Shown here in pieces: positions 55,373 to 64,000 of a stretch of DNA of 64,000 bases. The DNA is taken from assembly GCF_008711525.1 (NCBI RefSeq), contig NZ_VXKS01000004.1, positions 62,001 to 126,000 of the forward strand, read 5' to 3'. Source of the DNA: Cysteiniphilum sp. JM-1 (GTDB taxonomy: Bacteria; Pseudomonadota; Gammaproteobacteria; Francisellales; Francisellaceae). Numbering within the stretch: the first letter of the stretch is position 1; every line of letters starts with the position of its first letter. The translations under genes were made by a program, and so were the position numbers. The notes beneath the pieces were generated by a model. The model searched no databases, was not told the DNA's origin, and worked only from the letters and a program-made list of their open reading frames with translations.

Positions 55373-58300
55373 ATGAGCTTATCTTCAAGCATCTTACCTA
55401 AAAGCATTACCGAGGACTTTACCAAGGCGACCATTTCGCGTGCACATGCCTATTGCAATCAATACTCGATCAAATCATTGCAAGCAACATCCGATGATGG
55501 CATTAATTTTGTCATTAAGAGCGAGGTTTTTGGCTCTGGCAAAGAATCCTACTCCCAAAGCATTTTTGTCGATGTGAACTCACGAGCAAAAACACTCTTA
55601 AGCGTACTTGATGCTGAGTGTTCATGCCCTGTAGGCTACTTTTGCAAGCATATTTATGCCGTATTATTTATGTTTAATAAATCACTCGCTGAGCGTTTAA
55701 CAGAATTCAATGCATACACTCCAATTGCAGCGACAAAATCTGTCAGCGCTCAACCGACAAAAAAAGCGAAAATCCCCGCATCTCATTTTGACAAAGCCGC
55801 CTTTGAGCGCCAATTTAATGACAATATACGCCTTGAGAAAAGCACACTATTATCCCAAGGCAAAGCACCTTCTAACTTGGTGATTGCCTATCAACTCGTC
55901 GCTTTTAAAGAAGGGCAGCAGCTTTCTTATAGGATAGAGGCAAGCTATGTGCGCATTCTAAAAAGTGGTGATGGCTATGGCAAACCACAAAGCGCCAACC
56001 TTACCAATATCGTTGCCGGTTATGCTAAATACCCAGACTGTGCCGACATCAAAGACCTTGAGATTTTTAAATACCTACAAGCACAAATCAATCGTTATGC
56101 GATACATTTACCGAGCTTAACAGGAGAGTACGGCGCGCAATTTTTAAAACTGCTTATTGCAACTGAACGTTTTTTTGTTGGCGACATCGTCATGGGCAAA
56201 CATTGCACCTTAGCACCAGATGTCAAGCTTGATATTGATTGGAGTGAAGTCAACGGCACATTTCGCTTTAATGCGCAAATCAATAGCAAAACAAACACCA
56301 AAATCATACCGACAACACCTGCTTTTTACATTGATGGCAACAAAATGGGGCAGATCGTCAGTGACATTCCTGGCAATCAATTAGCACTTCTTAATACGCT
56401 TAAAGATATCTCAAAAGATGATATGTCATTTGTTCGTCACACCATTGAGAAATCGACACTTGGCAAGCAAATAAAATTCCCAAGCAAAGTCAAAAAGCTT
56501 AAAACTGAAAAAATCACGCCAAAAGCAATTGCCCATTTTAGCAAAGGATCATCAGTAAACTGGCCACATTATGGCTTCTTTGCTGATGTTAGCTTTGAAT
56601 ATGACGGCACACGCTTTGAGCCACATGAAAGTGGGACACACATTATTGAGCATAATGGTCGCTTGATTGAAAAAGACATAAAATTTGAAAAAGCTAAGCT
56701 TGAAACCTTAGGAGGATTTGGCTTTGTAAAATCAAGACGTGCTTACTTTGGCTATGGCAATCAAGCACACAAGCCATTTGGTGAAAGTTATATTTTAAAC
56801 AGCAATCCTTATATTGAACCAGAAGAGCAATGGGAAGGCTTCTATGTTGAAGATCTTGAGGACTTCAAACTTTTAGGCTGGCAGGTTGAGTTTGATGATG
56901 ACTTTGCACATCACTATATTGTTGCTGATGATATCGACATTGGCATCGAAGAAGGTGCGCAAAATGATTGGTTTAATGTACATCTGAGCGTTAATCACAA
57001 CGGCAACACCATCGATCTACAGCCGCTGATTATGCAATATCTACAAAAAGGGCTTAACAAAGAAGAGCACGACCTTGTTGCCATTGTTGATAAGAATCAC
57101 CGTTTGAAAATTGATTACAGTATTATTGAGCCGGTTATTAATTCATTGTTTGAATTAAATGATGAGCGTGGCGGCACACTAAAACTCTCAAAATACCAAA
57201 TCGGTGCGCTGATGAGCCTTGAGGAGCAACTAGGCAAAAGTGGCGCGATTGATTATAGTAAAGCCAATGCTTTAAAGCGCTTTGTTGACTCACTGAAAGA
57301 CACAACAAAATTACCACTACTAGATACACCAAAAGAAGTACAGGCAACTTTACGCGACTATCAGCGCTATGGCGTAAGCTGGATGGATTTCTTATCCAAA
57401 CATGAAATGGGTGGTTTGTTAGCCGATGATATGGGACTTGGCAAAACCCTGCAAACGCTCACTTGGCTTCAGTTACAACACGATACTGATAAAGATTTTG
57501 GTACAAGCCTTATCATCGCGCCCACCTCGGTTGTCGGCAATTGGATTAGAGAAGCTGAGAAATTCACACCTAAGCTCACAATTTTGCTATTGCATGGCTC
57601 TGAACGTGCCGAGCATTATAATAACTTGCTTAACTACGATATCGTCGTCACAAGCTATCCACTTATTTTAAAAGACGAAGAAATTCATCGCCAAAATACC
57701 TATAGCGCACTGATTTTGGATGAGGCGCAAACGATTAAAAATGCTAAGACAAAGCAAGCGCAAAGCATTTTCACCCTTTCAGCTAAACATCGCTTTTGTT
57801 TAACAGGCACGCCACTTGAGAATCACCTCGGTGAATTATGGTCGCAATTCAACTTCTTAATGCCTGGTTTCTTGGGCAATGATAGCCAGTTTCGTAAACA
57901 CTTTAAAAATCCAATTGAAAAACATCAAGACAGCGATCGTTTAAAAATACTGAAAAGTCGCATTGCACCCTTTATGCTTCGACGCACCAAAGCGCTAGTT
58001 GCTAAAGATTTGCCTGAAAAGACTGAGTCGATTGAAATTATTGAGCTGCCAAATACGCAAAAGCAACTATATGAAAGTGTGCGCATGACAATGGAGAAAA
58101 AAGTACGTGAGCTCTTGAAAAAACAAGGGCTTGCCAAGAGCCATATCCATATTCTTGATGCACTCTTAAAGCTACGTCAATCATGTTGTCATCCGCAATT
58201 GGTTAAGCTAGAGAGCGCCAAAAAAGTCCATGAATCGGCTAAGCTTGATTATTTACTAGAAATGCTGACCGAACTTGCTGCTGAAAAACGTAAAGTACTG

Positions 58301-58750
58301 GTGTTCTCACAATTTGTCGAAATGCTTGATTTAATTGCACTTGAACTTGGCAAACATAAGATCCAATATGTACAGTTAACCGGACAAACTAAAAATCGCC
58401 AGAAACTGATTGATGACTTTAGTGAAAACCCTGATATCACGGTTTTCTTAATCAGCCTAAAAGCCGGCGGCACGGGCTTAAATCTTGTTGCCGCTGATAC
58501 GGTTATCCACTTTGATCCATGGTGGAATCCAGCCGTTGAAGCCCAAGCCACGGATCGAGCCTATCGTATTGGTCAAGATAAACCCGTCACAGTTTATAAA
58601 CTCATTGCCAAAGACAGTGTTGAAGAAAAAATCTTAAAACTTCAGCAGAAAAAAGCGGATCTTGCCAGTGGGCTTTACAACAAAGATGGACAAGCTGATT
58701 TCAAACTCAGTGAAAATGATCTATTGAATTTATTTGAACCGATTGTTTAA
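55373..58750 (+). CDS. SWIM zinc-finger SNF2-family helicase
   Basis: The 1125-residue DNA translocase begins with a SWIM zinc-finger domain (CSCPVGYFCKH, Cys/His ligands at about residues 83, 85, 91 and 93). A divergent middle region of about 500 residues follows. The SNF2 motor covers about 660-1115: Walker A in DDMGLGKT (about 686-693), motif II DEAQ, LTGTPLENHLGELWSQF, and the helicase-C motifs VFSQFVEML, SLKAGGTGLNL and QATDRAYRIGQ. It probably remodels DNA-protein complexes, perhaps clearing RNA polymerase or repair proteins. It stands alone with its own promoter. Confidence 0.93.
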   Translation: MSLSSSILPKSITEDFTKATISRAHAYCNQYSIKSLQATSDDGINFVIKSEVFGSGKESYSQSIFVDVNSRAKTLLSVLDAECSCPVGYFCKHIYAVLFMFNKSLAERLTEFNAYTPIAATKSVSAQPTKKAKIPASHFDKAAFERQFNDNIRLEKSTLLSQGKAPSNLVIAYQLVAFKEGQQLSYRIEASYVRILKSGDGYGKPQSANLTNIVAGYAKYPDCADIKDLEIFKYLQAQINRYAIHLPSLTGEYGAQFLKLLIATERFFVGDIVMGKHCTLAPDVKLDIDWSEVNGTFRFNAQINSKTNTKIIPTTPAFYIDGNKMGQIVSDIPGNQLALLNTLKDISKDDMSFVRHTIEKSTLGKQIKFPSKVKKLKTEKITPKAIAHFSKGSSVNWPHYGFFADVSFEYDGTRFEPHESGTHIIEHNGRLIEKDIKFEKAKLETLGGFGFVKSRRAYFGYGNQAHKPFGESYILNSNPYIEPEEQWEGFYVEDLEDFKLLGWQVEFDDDFAHHYIVADDIDIGIEEGAQNDWFNVHLSVNHNGNTIDLQPLIMQYLQKGLNKEEHDLVAIVDKNHRLKIDYSIIEPVINSLFELNDERGGTLKLSKYQIGALMSLEEQLGKSGAIDYSKANALKRFVDSLKDTTKLPLLDTPKEVQATLRDYQRYGVSWMDFLSKHEMGGLLADDMGLGKTLQTLTWLQLQHDTDKDFGTSLIIAPTSVVGNWIREAEKFTPKLTILLLHGSERAEHYNNLLNYDIVVTSYPLILKDEEIHRQNTYSALILDEAQTIKNAKTKQAQSIFTLSAKHRFCLTGTPLENHLGELWSQFNFLMPGFLGNDSQFRKHFKNPIEKHQDSDRLKILKSRIAPFMLRRTKALVAKDLPEKTESIEIIELPNTQKQLYESVRMTMEKKVRELLKKQGLAKSHIHILDALLKLRQSCCHPQLVKLESAKKVHESAKLDYLLEMLTELAAEKRKVLVFSQFVEMLDLIALELGKHKIQYVQLTGQTKNRQKLIDDFSENPDITVFLISLKAGGTGLNLVAADTVIHFDPWWNPAVEAQATDRAYRIGQDKPVTVYKLIAKDSVEEKILKLQQKKADLASGLYNKDGQADFKLSENDLLNLFEPIV

Positions 58751-58815
58751 GATAAGACTATTTACTTTGAGTGAACTCCGTTAAATATAGAAGTTTAGCT
58801 GCCGTTGATAACAAC

Positions 58816-59217
58816 TTAAATAAGCTTTAGCACGCTCGAAATAAGGTCATCCTTTTGATGTGCCACATACGCTTGGCTTTCGCTTTTACCCCACACTACA
58901 TCTGGCCAACAAAAATCATCTTTTTTGCGCCCGATTACGTGAATGTGCATCTGTGAGACGACATTGCCAATTGTCGCAACATTGACTTTATCAACGTGTA
59001 AATTCTCTTTGAGAAAACGGGATAATGTATTTATCAAGGCATTGAGTCTTAGCTGCATCTCCAGATCAAGCTCAAACCATTCAATGACGGACACTTTAGG
59101 TACGATGAGAAACCACGTTACTAGCGCGTTGTTTGATAATCGTAACTGAACATCGCCAAGATCTTTGATGAGGCTACTGGAATCAGCTAAACGTTTATCG
59201 AGCACAAAAGCTGTCAT
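58816..59217 (-). CDS. HIT-family nucleotide hydrolase
   Basis: The 133-residue protein has the HIT fold. The catalytic triad region reads SQMHIHVIGRKKDD: the first His of the usual HxHxH is Gln, as in the proteobacterial Q-x-H-x-H subgroup that ends with WPxVVWG, here CWPDVVWG. It probably hydrolyses or transfers a nucleoside phosphate; the substrate is unknown. AAGGA lies before the ATG. It overlaps the end of kdsB by 23 bp and is last in the cluster 60368-58816. Confidence 0.85.
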   Translation of the reverse strand: MTAFVLDKRLADSSSLIKDLGDVQLRLSNNALVTWFLIVPKVSVIEWFELDLEMQLRLNALINTLSRFLKENLHVDKVNVATIGNVVSQMHIHVIGRKKDDFCWPDVVWGKSESQAYVAHQKDDLISSVLKLI

Positions 59218-59959
59218 ACATCTTCCTTACTTTGTCTAAGTCAGCTTGTGTGTCAATCCCAGGAGGCGTTGACGCCTTAGCTTCAGCAATTGCAATTTTT
59301 TGATTATGCCATAACACACGTAATTGCTCTAAAGACTCAATTTGCTCTAACGGACTTTTCTCCATCTGTGCATACACCTTTAGAAACCCTGCGCGATAAG
59401 CATATAAGCCAATATGACGATAATGATCTCCCATCTTAATCTCACCTTGGTCAAACACACCACGCTGCCATGGAATCGGCGCTCTTGAGAAATACAAAGC
59501 ATATTGCTCACGATTAAAGACGACTTTTACGCAATTTGGATCATGCACTTCACTTTCATCAGTTATGCGCTCACACAAGGTTGCTATTACTGCTTGCGAT
59601 CTATCCACCAACAAATCAGCAGCTTGAATCACATTTTCCATCGGAATTAATGGCTCATCCCCTTGAATGTTAACAACGATATCCTCATCAGCAATTGCTA
59701 ATTTCTGCACGGCTTCAGCTAAGCGATCAGTGCCTGATTGATGATCTACTGCCGTCATGCATACTGTCGCACCAAAACCATGTGCTATGGTTTGAATTTC
59801 CTCACTATCCGTCGCAATCACCACTTGCTCAAAGCCACATTGTAATGCACGCTCATAAACATGCTCAATAATGGGTTTGCCTGCCAAATCAAGTAATAAC
59901 TTATTGGCAAGGCGACTGGATTGCAAACGCGCTGGAATAATAATATGGCGCTTACTCAT
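59195..59959 (-). CDS. kdsB: CMP-Kdo synthetase (3-deoxy-manno-octulosonate cytidylyltransferase)
   Basis: KdsB activates Kdo with CTP for the inner core of lipopolysaccharide. The 254 residues have HIIIPARLQSSRLANKLLLD near the start and NIQGDEPLIPMENV in the centre, the nucleotide- and metal-binding motifs. PIPWQRGVF and HYRHIGLYAYRAGF complete the family pattern. The ATG at 59959 overlaps the Trm112-like gene's stop by 8 bp (ATGAGTAA); a TTG six codons earlier is less likely. Confidence 0.96.
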   Translation of the reverse strand: MSKRHIIIPARLQSSRLANKLLLDLAGKPIIEHVYERALQCGFEQVVIATDSEEIQTIAHGFGATVCMTAVDHQSGTDRLAEAVQKLAIADEDIVVNIQGDEPLIPMENVIQAADLLVDRSQAVIATLCERITDESEVHDPNCVKVVFNREQYALYFSRAPIPWQRGVFDQGEIKMGDHYRHIGLYAYRAGFLKVYAQMEKSPLEQIESLEQLRVLWHNQKIAIAEAKASTPPGIDTQADLDKVRKMYDSFCAR

Positions 59960-60140
59960 AGTGTTTGACTTCTTCAAGCGTTAGCTTCTTGGCTTCTTCC
60001 AATAGCATACGCGGCACGCCATCAATAATGGGGTATGCCAATTTATCCGCTTTACACACAAGCATCTTGTTTTGTTTGTCATATATCAATGATGATTGAC
60101 ACTCAGGACACACCAAAATACTTAATAAACCTTGATCCAT
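59952..60140 (-). CDS. Trm112-like/YcaR small protein
   Basis: The 62-residue protein matches the Trm112/YcaR family (LLSILVCPECQSSLIYDK, then LVCKADKLAYPIIDGVPRML). The first CxxC pair is present; the second pair of eukaryotic Trm112 is not. Bacterial members are often next to kdsB or lpxK; their partner is not firmly established. It lies 3 bp after TusA and overlaps kdsB by 8 bp. Confidence 0.92.
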   Translation of the reverse strand: MDQGLLSILVCPECQSSLIYDKQNKMLVCKADKLAYPIIDGVPRMLLEEAKKLTLEEVKHYE

Positions 60141-60143
60141 TTG

Positions 60144-60368
60144 TTACGCCTTAATCACAAAAATAAATTCATTATCTATTTCAAGTTGCTCTAAGATAGC
60201 ATAGCCATTGATCTTACACCAAGCAGGAATATCATGCTTGACACCCGGATCGGTACAAGTCACTTTTAACTGCTCACCGGCGGTCATCTTTTTTAATGCA
60301 TTTTGTGTTTTAATCACAGGCATTGGACATAATAAACGACGCAGATCTAGCTCAACATTAACTTCCAT
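60144..60368 (-). CDS. TusA-family sulfur carrier protein
   Basis: The 74-residue protein has the SirA/TusA fold with the persulfide-carrying cysteine in LDLRRLLCPMPVIKTQNAL. TusA relays sulfur for tRNA thiolation and other pathways. The ATG at 60368 overlaps the stop of the PP-loop gene by one base (TGATG); a GTG four codons upstream is inside that gene. The 1-bp overlap with a PP-loop enzyme suggests it is the dedicated sulfur donor. Confidence 0.9.
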   Translation of the reverse strand: MEVNVELDLRRLLCPMPVIKTQNALKKMTAGEQLKVTCTDPGVKHDIPAWCKINGYAILEQLEIDNEFIFVIKA

Positions 60369-61444
60369 CAGACATACCACGCTTGTTGTACTTCATCAAC
60401 GGTAAAAGGCTTCACCGTATGCTCGCGTGCAACACCATCAGGATAAGCAAAACGCACAGTCACTTTTTCAGCCTCTCTACCTTGTGAAAAACGCGCAATA
60501 ATTCTGGCGACAAACGCTTCATCTTGAGTGTCAAAATTGCCATCAATCAATGTAAGTGGTCCACCATGACTTTCAACGGTGATATGTGGAAATTGTCGCT
60601 TATAACCATTTAGAAAATTATTTTCACCTTCTTCGCGTGCAATAATCAATTTAAACTCAGGTTTAGGACGCAAGTGGCGACCAACTTTCAACAACATAAT
60701 GTCATCAAAATCATAATCACGCTTGTCATTGCGACCTTTCCACAAATCAACCAACTTATCCGAGTATTGCTTATCGGTTAAAAAGCAGCACCCACCTGCA
60801 GGTGTTGCATAATCAACAAAACCATATGAACTGGCTAGTTCAAATTGTGGCGTGCGATTGCGTCCGTGAAAACCAAATAGTTTCTCACGATCAACCCAAC
60901 CTTCGCGCTCAGGCTTGGTTTCAGGTAGATTTTTAGCGCATAATGGACGCAATAATAAATCATCAATACCTGATTGCTTTTGAATAACTGGCATGGTGTC
61001 TTTACGTTGCGACATCGGACGCTGACCAATGACCTCACCAGTAATAATGAAATCAAAACCATTTTCAAGCGCCCATTCTTTGGCTTTTTTAACCATAAAG
61101 ATCTTACAATCCAAACACGGATTCATATTTGCACCATAGCCATACTTTGGATTTAAGAGCACATCTTTGTACTCTTCAATCACATCGATAATATGCAGTT
61201 TAATCCCAAGTTGCTCAGCAACCCATAAGGCATTATTGCGCTTTTCTTTGCTTTGATCTTTCTTACGAATGGCATGCGTATGTCCTTCGACACAAAACCC
61301 GGTGAAGAAGTTAATCCCTTCAACATGAATGCCTTGATCTGCAATCACCTTGGTTGCCAACATAGAATCTAAACCACCGGAAATAAGCGAAACCGCCTTA
61401 TATTGCTTAGGTTTTTCTGAATGAGAATTATGTAATGATGTCAT
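60368..61444 (-). CDS. PP-loop ATP pyrophosphatase, probable RNA thiolation enzyme
   Basis: The 358-residue protein carries the ATP-PPase PP-loop SLISGGLDSMLATKVI near residue 20, as in MnmA, ThiI and TtuA. It has several conserved cysteines: NPCLDCK (an active-site-like CxxC), TPAGGCCF and FTGFCVEGH. The C-terminal 110 residues (EFKLIIAREEGENNFLNGYK, then ITVESHGGPL) may be an NFACT-R-type RNA-binding module. It is not MnmA or ThiI itself because the flanking domains differ. TusA encoded with 1-bp overlap supports tRNA or other RNA thiolation. The exact substrate is unknown. Confidence 0.75.
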   Translation of the reverse strand: MTSLHNSHSEKPKQYKAVSLISGGLDSMLATKVIADQGIHVEGINFFTGFCVEGHTHAIRKKDQSKEKRNNALWVAEQLGIKLHIIDVIEEYKDVLLNPKYGYGANMNPCLDCKIFMVKKAKEWALENGFDFIITGEVIGQRPMSQRKDTMPVIQKQSGIDDLLLRPLCAKNLPETKPEREGWVDREKLFGFHGRNRTPQFELASSYGFVDYATPAGGCCFLTDKQYSDKLVDLWKGRNDKRDYDFDDIMLLKVGRHLRPKPEFKLIIAREEGENNFLNGYKRQFPHITVESHGGPLTLIDGNFDTQDEAFVARIIARFSQGREAEKVTVRFAYPDGVAREHTVKPFTVDEVQQAWYV

Positions 61445-61550
61445 TTATTCTTTTGTGTCTACTTTAAAATTTGCGCACATTGTACGCGCTATAGACAATT
61501 TTTTCATTATTCAAATGAAACTTTCTATAACTTTCTGTCGAAGTATTTGT

Positions 61551-61889
61551 TTAAAAAGCTGCCTGAACCCACTGGATCTCATCTCCTGTGATACCGATGA
61601 CATCAAAACGGCATTCGGCATGTTGGTAATGTCGATGTTGCTGCAGAAAAACTTGCGCTGTTTTACGCACTTTAATCTGTTTAGATTTGGTCACCATCTC
61701 GAGTGCCGAGCCAAACTGTGCTGATTTTCGTGCCTTAACCTCAACAAATATCAATACATCAGCAATTTGACCAATTAGATCGATCTCACCTAATGGCGTC
61801 AGAAAATTCTTAGCAATTAAGCTAAAACCTTGGGTCTCTAGAAACACTAAGGCTTTATTTTCCGCCTCACCACCAATGGCTCGGCTCAT
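61551..61889 (-). CDS. yraN: UPF0102/YraN family endonuclease-like protein
   Basis: The 112-residue protein has the YraN fold: GGEAENKALVFLETQGF, FLTPLGEIDLIG and LIFVEVKARKSAQFG. The D-x(n)-ExK pattern (Asp in GEIDLIG, Glu-Val-Lys) is that of PD-(D/E)xK nucleases. YraN is widespread and thought to act on DNA, but its role is undefined. Its ATG follows the prlC stop with no gap, so it is co-translated with prlC. Confidence 0.93.
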   Translation of the reverse strand: MSRAIGGEAENKALVFLETQGFSLIAKNFLTPLGEIDLIGQIADVLIFVEVKARKSAQFGSALEMVTKSKQIKVRKTAQVFLQQHRHYQHAECRFDVIGITGDEIQWVQAAF

Positions 61890-63908
61890 CTAAACAATAC
61901 CATTATGACGCAGTAGCGCATCAACTGACGGTTTTTGTCCTTTAAATTTCTCAAATAGCTCTGCCGCTGGAGCTGAGCCGCCTTTTTCTAAGATAATGTG
62001 CATAAACTTCTGACCAATGGCTTTGTTTAATACTGTCTGACCCTGTTCAAATTCCGCAAAAGCATCACTGGATAGCACTTCCGCCCATTTGTAACTGTAA
62101 TAGCCCGCCGCATAGCCTCCTGCAAAAATATGTGAGAAGCTATTTTCAAAGCGATTAAATGCAGGCACTTCTAACAATGCCGTTGATTGGCGCACATCCT
62201 CTATTATTTGATGAATATCTAAATCCTCAACACTACTTTGGTGTAGTTGCATATCAAACAGTGCAAACTCAAGCTGACGTAACATTGCTAAGCCCGATTG
62301 ATACTGACGTGAGGCAACTAGCTTCTGAAATAGCTCTTTTGGTAAGCTTTTTTTAGTCTCAACATGCTGTGACAGCAATTGTAATCCTTCTTCACACCAA
62401 CAGAAATTCTCCATAAACTGACTTGGTAACTCAACAGCATCCCACTCAACACCATTAATCCCTGAAACAGGCAAATACTCCACTTGCGTTAGAATGTGCT
62501 GCAAGGCATGCCCAAACTCATGAAATAAAGTCAATACATCATTATGCGTCAATAACGCATCAGCACCTTCATTGGCAGGCATAAAGTTACAGGTAACATA
62601 CGCCACAGGCGTTTGCACTGAATGATCAAGACGCTTATAGCGCGTACGGCATTCATCCATCCACGCACCATCACGCTTATGTGCTCTTGCAAAGAAATCA
62701 ACTAAAATTGCCCCACGAAGTTGCTTGTTTTCATCATAAAACTCATACAACTCTGTTTGCGGGTGATAGCGATCCCAATCATTACGCTTCTTCGCCGTGA
62801 TACCATAAAGAGATGACAACACACTAAACAAACCTTTCATCACGTGATTCAAAGGAAAGTAAGGACGCAGCTCTTCAGAGGTAAAGTCATAACGTGCTTT
62901 TTTCATTTTATCTGAATAATATACGCTATCCCAAGGCTTAAGCTCATCATCCAATCCAGACTGTTTAGCAAATGCTTGAAGCTCTTGAAACTCTTTTTGT
63001 GCATGCGGTTTCGCCTTTTGTAGCAAATCTTGCATAAAGTGCATCACCTCATCAACTGAGGTTGCCATCTTCGTTGCCAGTGAGACTTCAGCATAGTTTT
63101 TAAATCCCAAAAGTTTAGCTTCTTCAGCCCTTAAGCGCATAATCTCTTGCATAACCTTGGTATTATCAAAGCTTTTATTGTCCGCTTCGCTTGAGGCGCG
63201 CGTGACATAGGCTTTATAGAAAGTCTCGCGCAGCTTGCGATTATCTGCTTGCTGCATCACGGAAATATAGGTTGGTGCGTCAAGACCCAAGACAAAACCA
63301 TCCTTTTCTTCTGTTTGCGCCTTCAAACGTGCTTGCTCTTTAGCACTGTCTGATAAACCTTTTAATTCATCTTCATCTAATGTGTGATAATGCCACGCCA
63401 TCGTCGCATCAAGCACATTATTCTCAAAATCACTTTGCAACTTGGCAAGCTTGGTAACGACTTGCTCAAACTTCTCGCGCTTATCACCCTCCAGATCCAC
63501 TCCTGACAATTTAAAACTGCGAATAGCATCATTAATCGCCTTAATCTGTGCTTGATCCAAAGTTTTATCATGTTGCAAAATAATTTGATACGCCTTTAAC
63601 ATGCGTTCATCCTGCGCTGTTTGCGTTGAGTATTCTGAGATTTTCTCAACACAATGCTGATAGACTTCACGCAACTGCGGTGTATTTTTAACAGCATTTA
63701 AATGCCCCAAAGGACCAAAAGTTTTACTAAGCGCATCTTCGGCTTCTTCCAAAGGATAAATAAAATTATCCCATGTATAATTACTCTCTTTAAGTAATTG
63801 CTCTTTTAAATCACGGCAATACTGGATGCACTTTTCCACTTCATTTTTGGTGCTATTAATGTCTATTTGTGAAAATTTGGGTAAATCTAATGTAACTACA
63901 TCGCTCAT
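61890..63908 (-). CDS. prlC: oligopeptidase A
   Basis: PrlC is an M3-family zinc metallopeptidase that degrades oligopeptides, including signal peptides, in the cytoplasm. The 672 residues match E. coli PrlC (680). The zinc motif HEFGHALQH is near residue 460 and the third ligand region is GINGVEWDAVELPSQFMENF. The start at 63908 has AAGGA 8 nt upstream; an ATG six codons earlier contains that ribosome-binding site in its own codons and is rejected. yraN follows directly. Confidence 0.95.
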   Translation of the reverse strand: MSDVVTLDLPKFSQIDINSTKNEVEKCIQYCRDLKEQLLKESNYTWDNFIYPLEEAEDALSKTFGPLGHLNAVKNTPQLREVYQHCVEKISEYSTQTAQDERMLKAYQIILQHDKTLDQAQIKAINDAIRSFKLSGVDLEGDKREKFEQVVTKLAKLQSDFENNVLDATMAWHYHTLDEDELKGLSDSAKEQARLKAQTEEKDGFVLGLDAPTYISVMQQADNRKLRETFYKAYVTRASSEADNKSFDNTKVMQEIMRLRAEEAKLLGFKNYAEVSLATKMATSVDEVMHFMQDLLQKAKPHAQKEFQELQAFAKQSGLDDELKPWDSVYYSDKMKKARYDFTSEELRPYFPLNHVMKGLFSVLSSLYGITAKKRNDWDRYHPQTELYEFYDENKQLRGAILVDFFARAHKRDGAWMDECRTRYKRLDHSVQTPVAYVTCNFMPANEGADALLTHNDVLTLFHEFGHALQHILTQVEYLPVSGINGVEWDAVELPSQFMENFCWCEEGLQLLSQHVETKKSLPKELFQKLVASRQYQSGLAMLRQLEFALFDMQLHQSSVEDLDIHQIIEDVRQSTALLEVPAFNRFENSFSHIFAGGYAAGYYSYKWAEVLSSDAFAEFEQGQTVLNKAIGQKFMHIILEKGGSAPAAELFEKFKGQKPSVDALLRHNGIV

Positions 63909-64000
63909 CTGTATGTTCCTTGGCATAAATTCTTCATTCTGCTAAGGCTTTATAATACACTTATTTCACTGCGAAAAAACACGAAAAAAGCACTAATAGA

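Noticed and set aside
1-64000. Search for tRNA, rRNA, CRISPR arrays, prophage or intact insertion sequences
   Set aside because: No cloverleaf-like gap sequence, no evenly spaced direct repeats, no integrase or transposase frame was found; all gaps but one are shorter than 300 bp.

Overview
The window is an ordinary AT-rich (roughly 40% GC by eye) chromosomal segment of a Gram-negative gammaproteobacterium. The evidence is the outer-membrane assembly genes (bamA, skp), lipid A/Kdo synthesis (kdsB), a cytochrome bd operon, PtsP/RppH, UbiG, DksA and OmpA-like barrels. Gene content and base composition would suit a Francisella-related lineage (Francisellaceae/Fastidiosibacteraceae-like), but that placement is an inference. 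I see no rRNA, tRNA, CRISPR, prophage or intact insertion sequence.

Layout. 1-3051: a truncated secreted chitin-active monooxygenase (AA10/GbpA-like), an outer-membrane barrel and a small DUF378 protein, all on the minus strand. 3181-7253: rimO, a nitrilase-fold protein that lacks its catalytic triad, an unknown acidic protein behind a strong promoter and structured leader, and an aromatic amino-acid permease. 7332-10471: a secreted Ser/Asn-rich protein, a squalene-synthase-like protein, a HAD phosphatase (MupP candidate) and ubiG. 10817-22693 (plus strand): a GGDEF-EAL protein, gatCAB, a run of small or unknown membrane genes including a 21-residue peptide, an SDR, ridA and a large secreted protein. 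22829-26314 (minus): ampG, anmK, a small membrane protein and a DsbG-like protein. 26458-32070: an AEC transporter, then a histidine kinase and an OmpR-type regulator flanking an 801-residue lipoprotein. 32181-35506: an APC permease, a relic of a dicarboxylate symporter, lldD and a zinc-less DksA. 35513-42926: cydABX, glnA, rppH-ptsP. 42932-51717: a barrel protein, rlmI, skp-bamA-dxr-gyrA. 51874-63908: an MFS transporter, hisS-UPF0178-cupin, a SWIM-SNF2 helicase, the tightly packed HIT-kdsB-Trm112-TusA-PP-loop cluster, yraN and prlC.

Functional links. AmpG, AnmK and the ubiG-linked HAD phosphatase fit cell-wall recycling: import of anhydromuropeptides, phosphorylation of anhydroMurNAc, and dephosphorylation of MurNAc-6-P. 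The LPMO and the CBM2-like/lysozyme-like secreted protein point to chitin or peptidoglycan as extracellular substrates. TusA next to a PP-loop enzyme suggests a sulfur relay for RNA thiolation. The least understood pieces are the leader-controlled 148-residue protein, the kinase/lipoprotein/regulator locus, the 837-residue secreted protein and a two-copy intergenic palindromic repeat.
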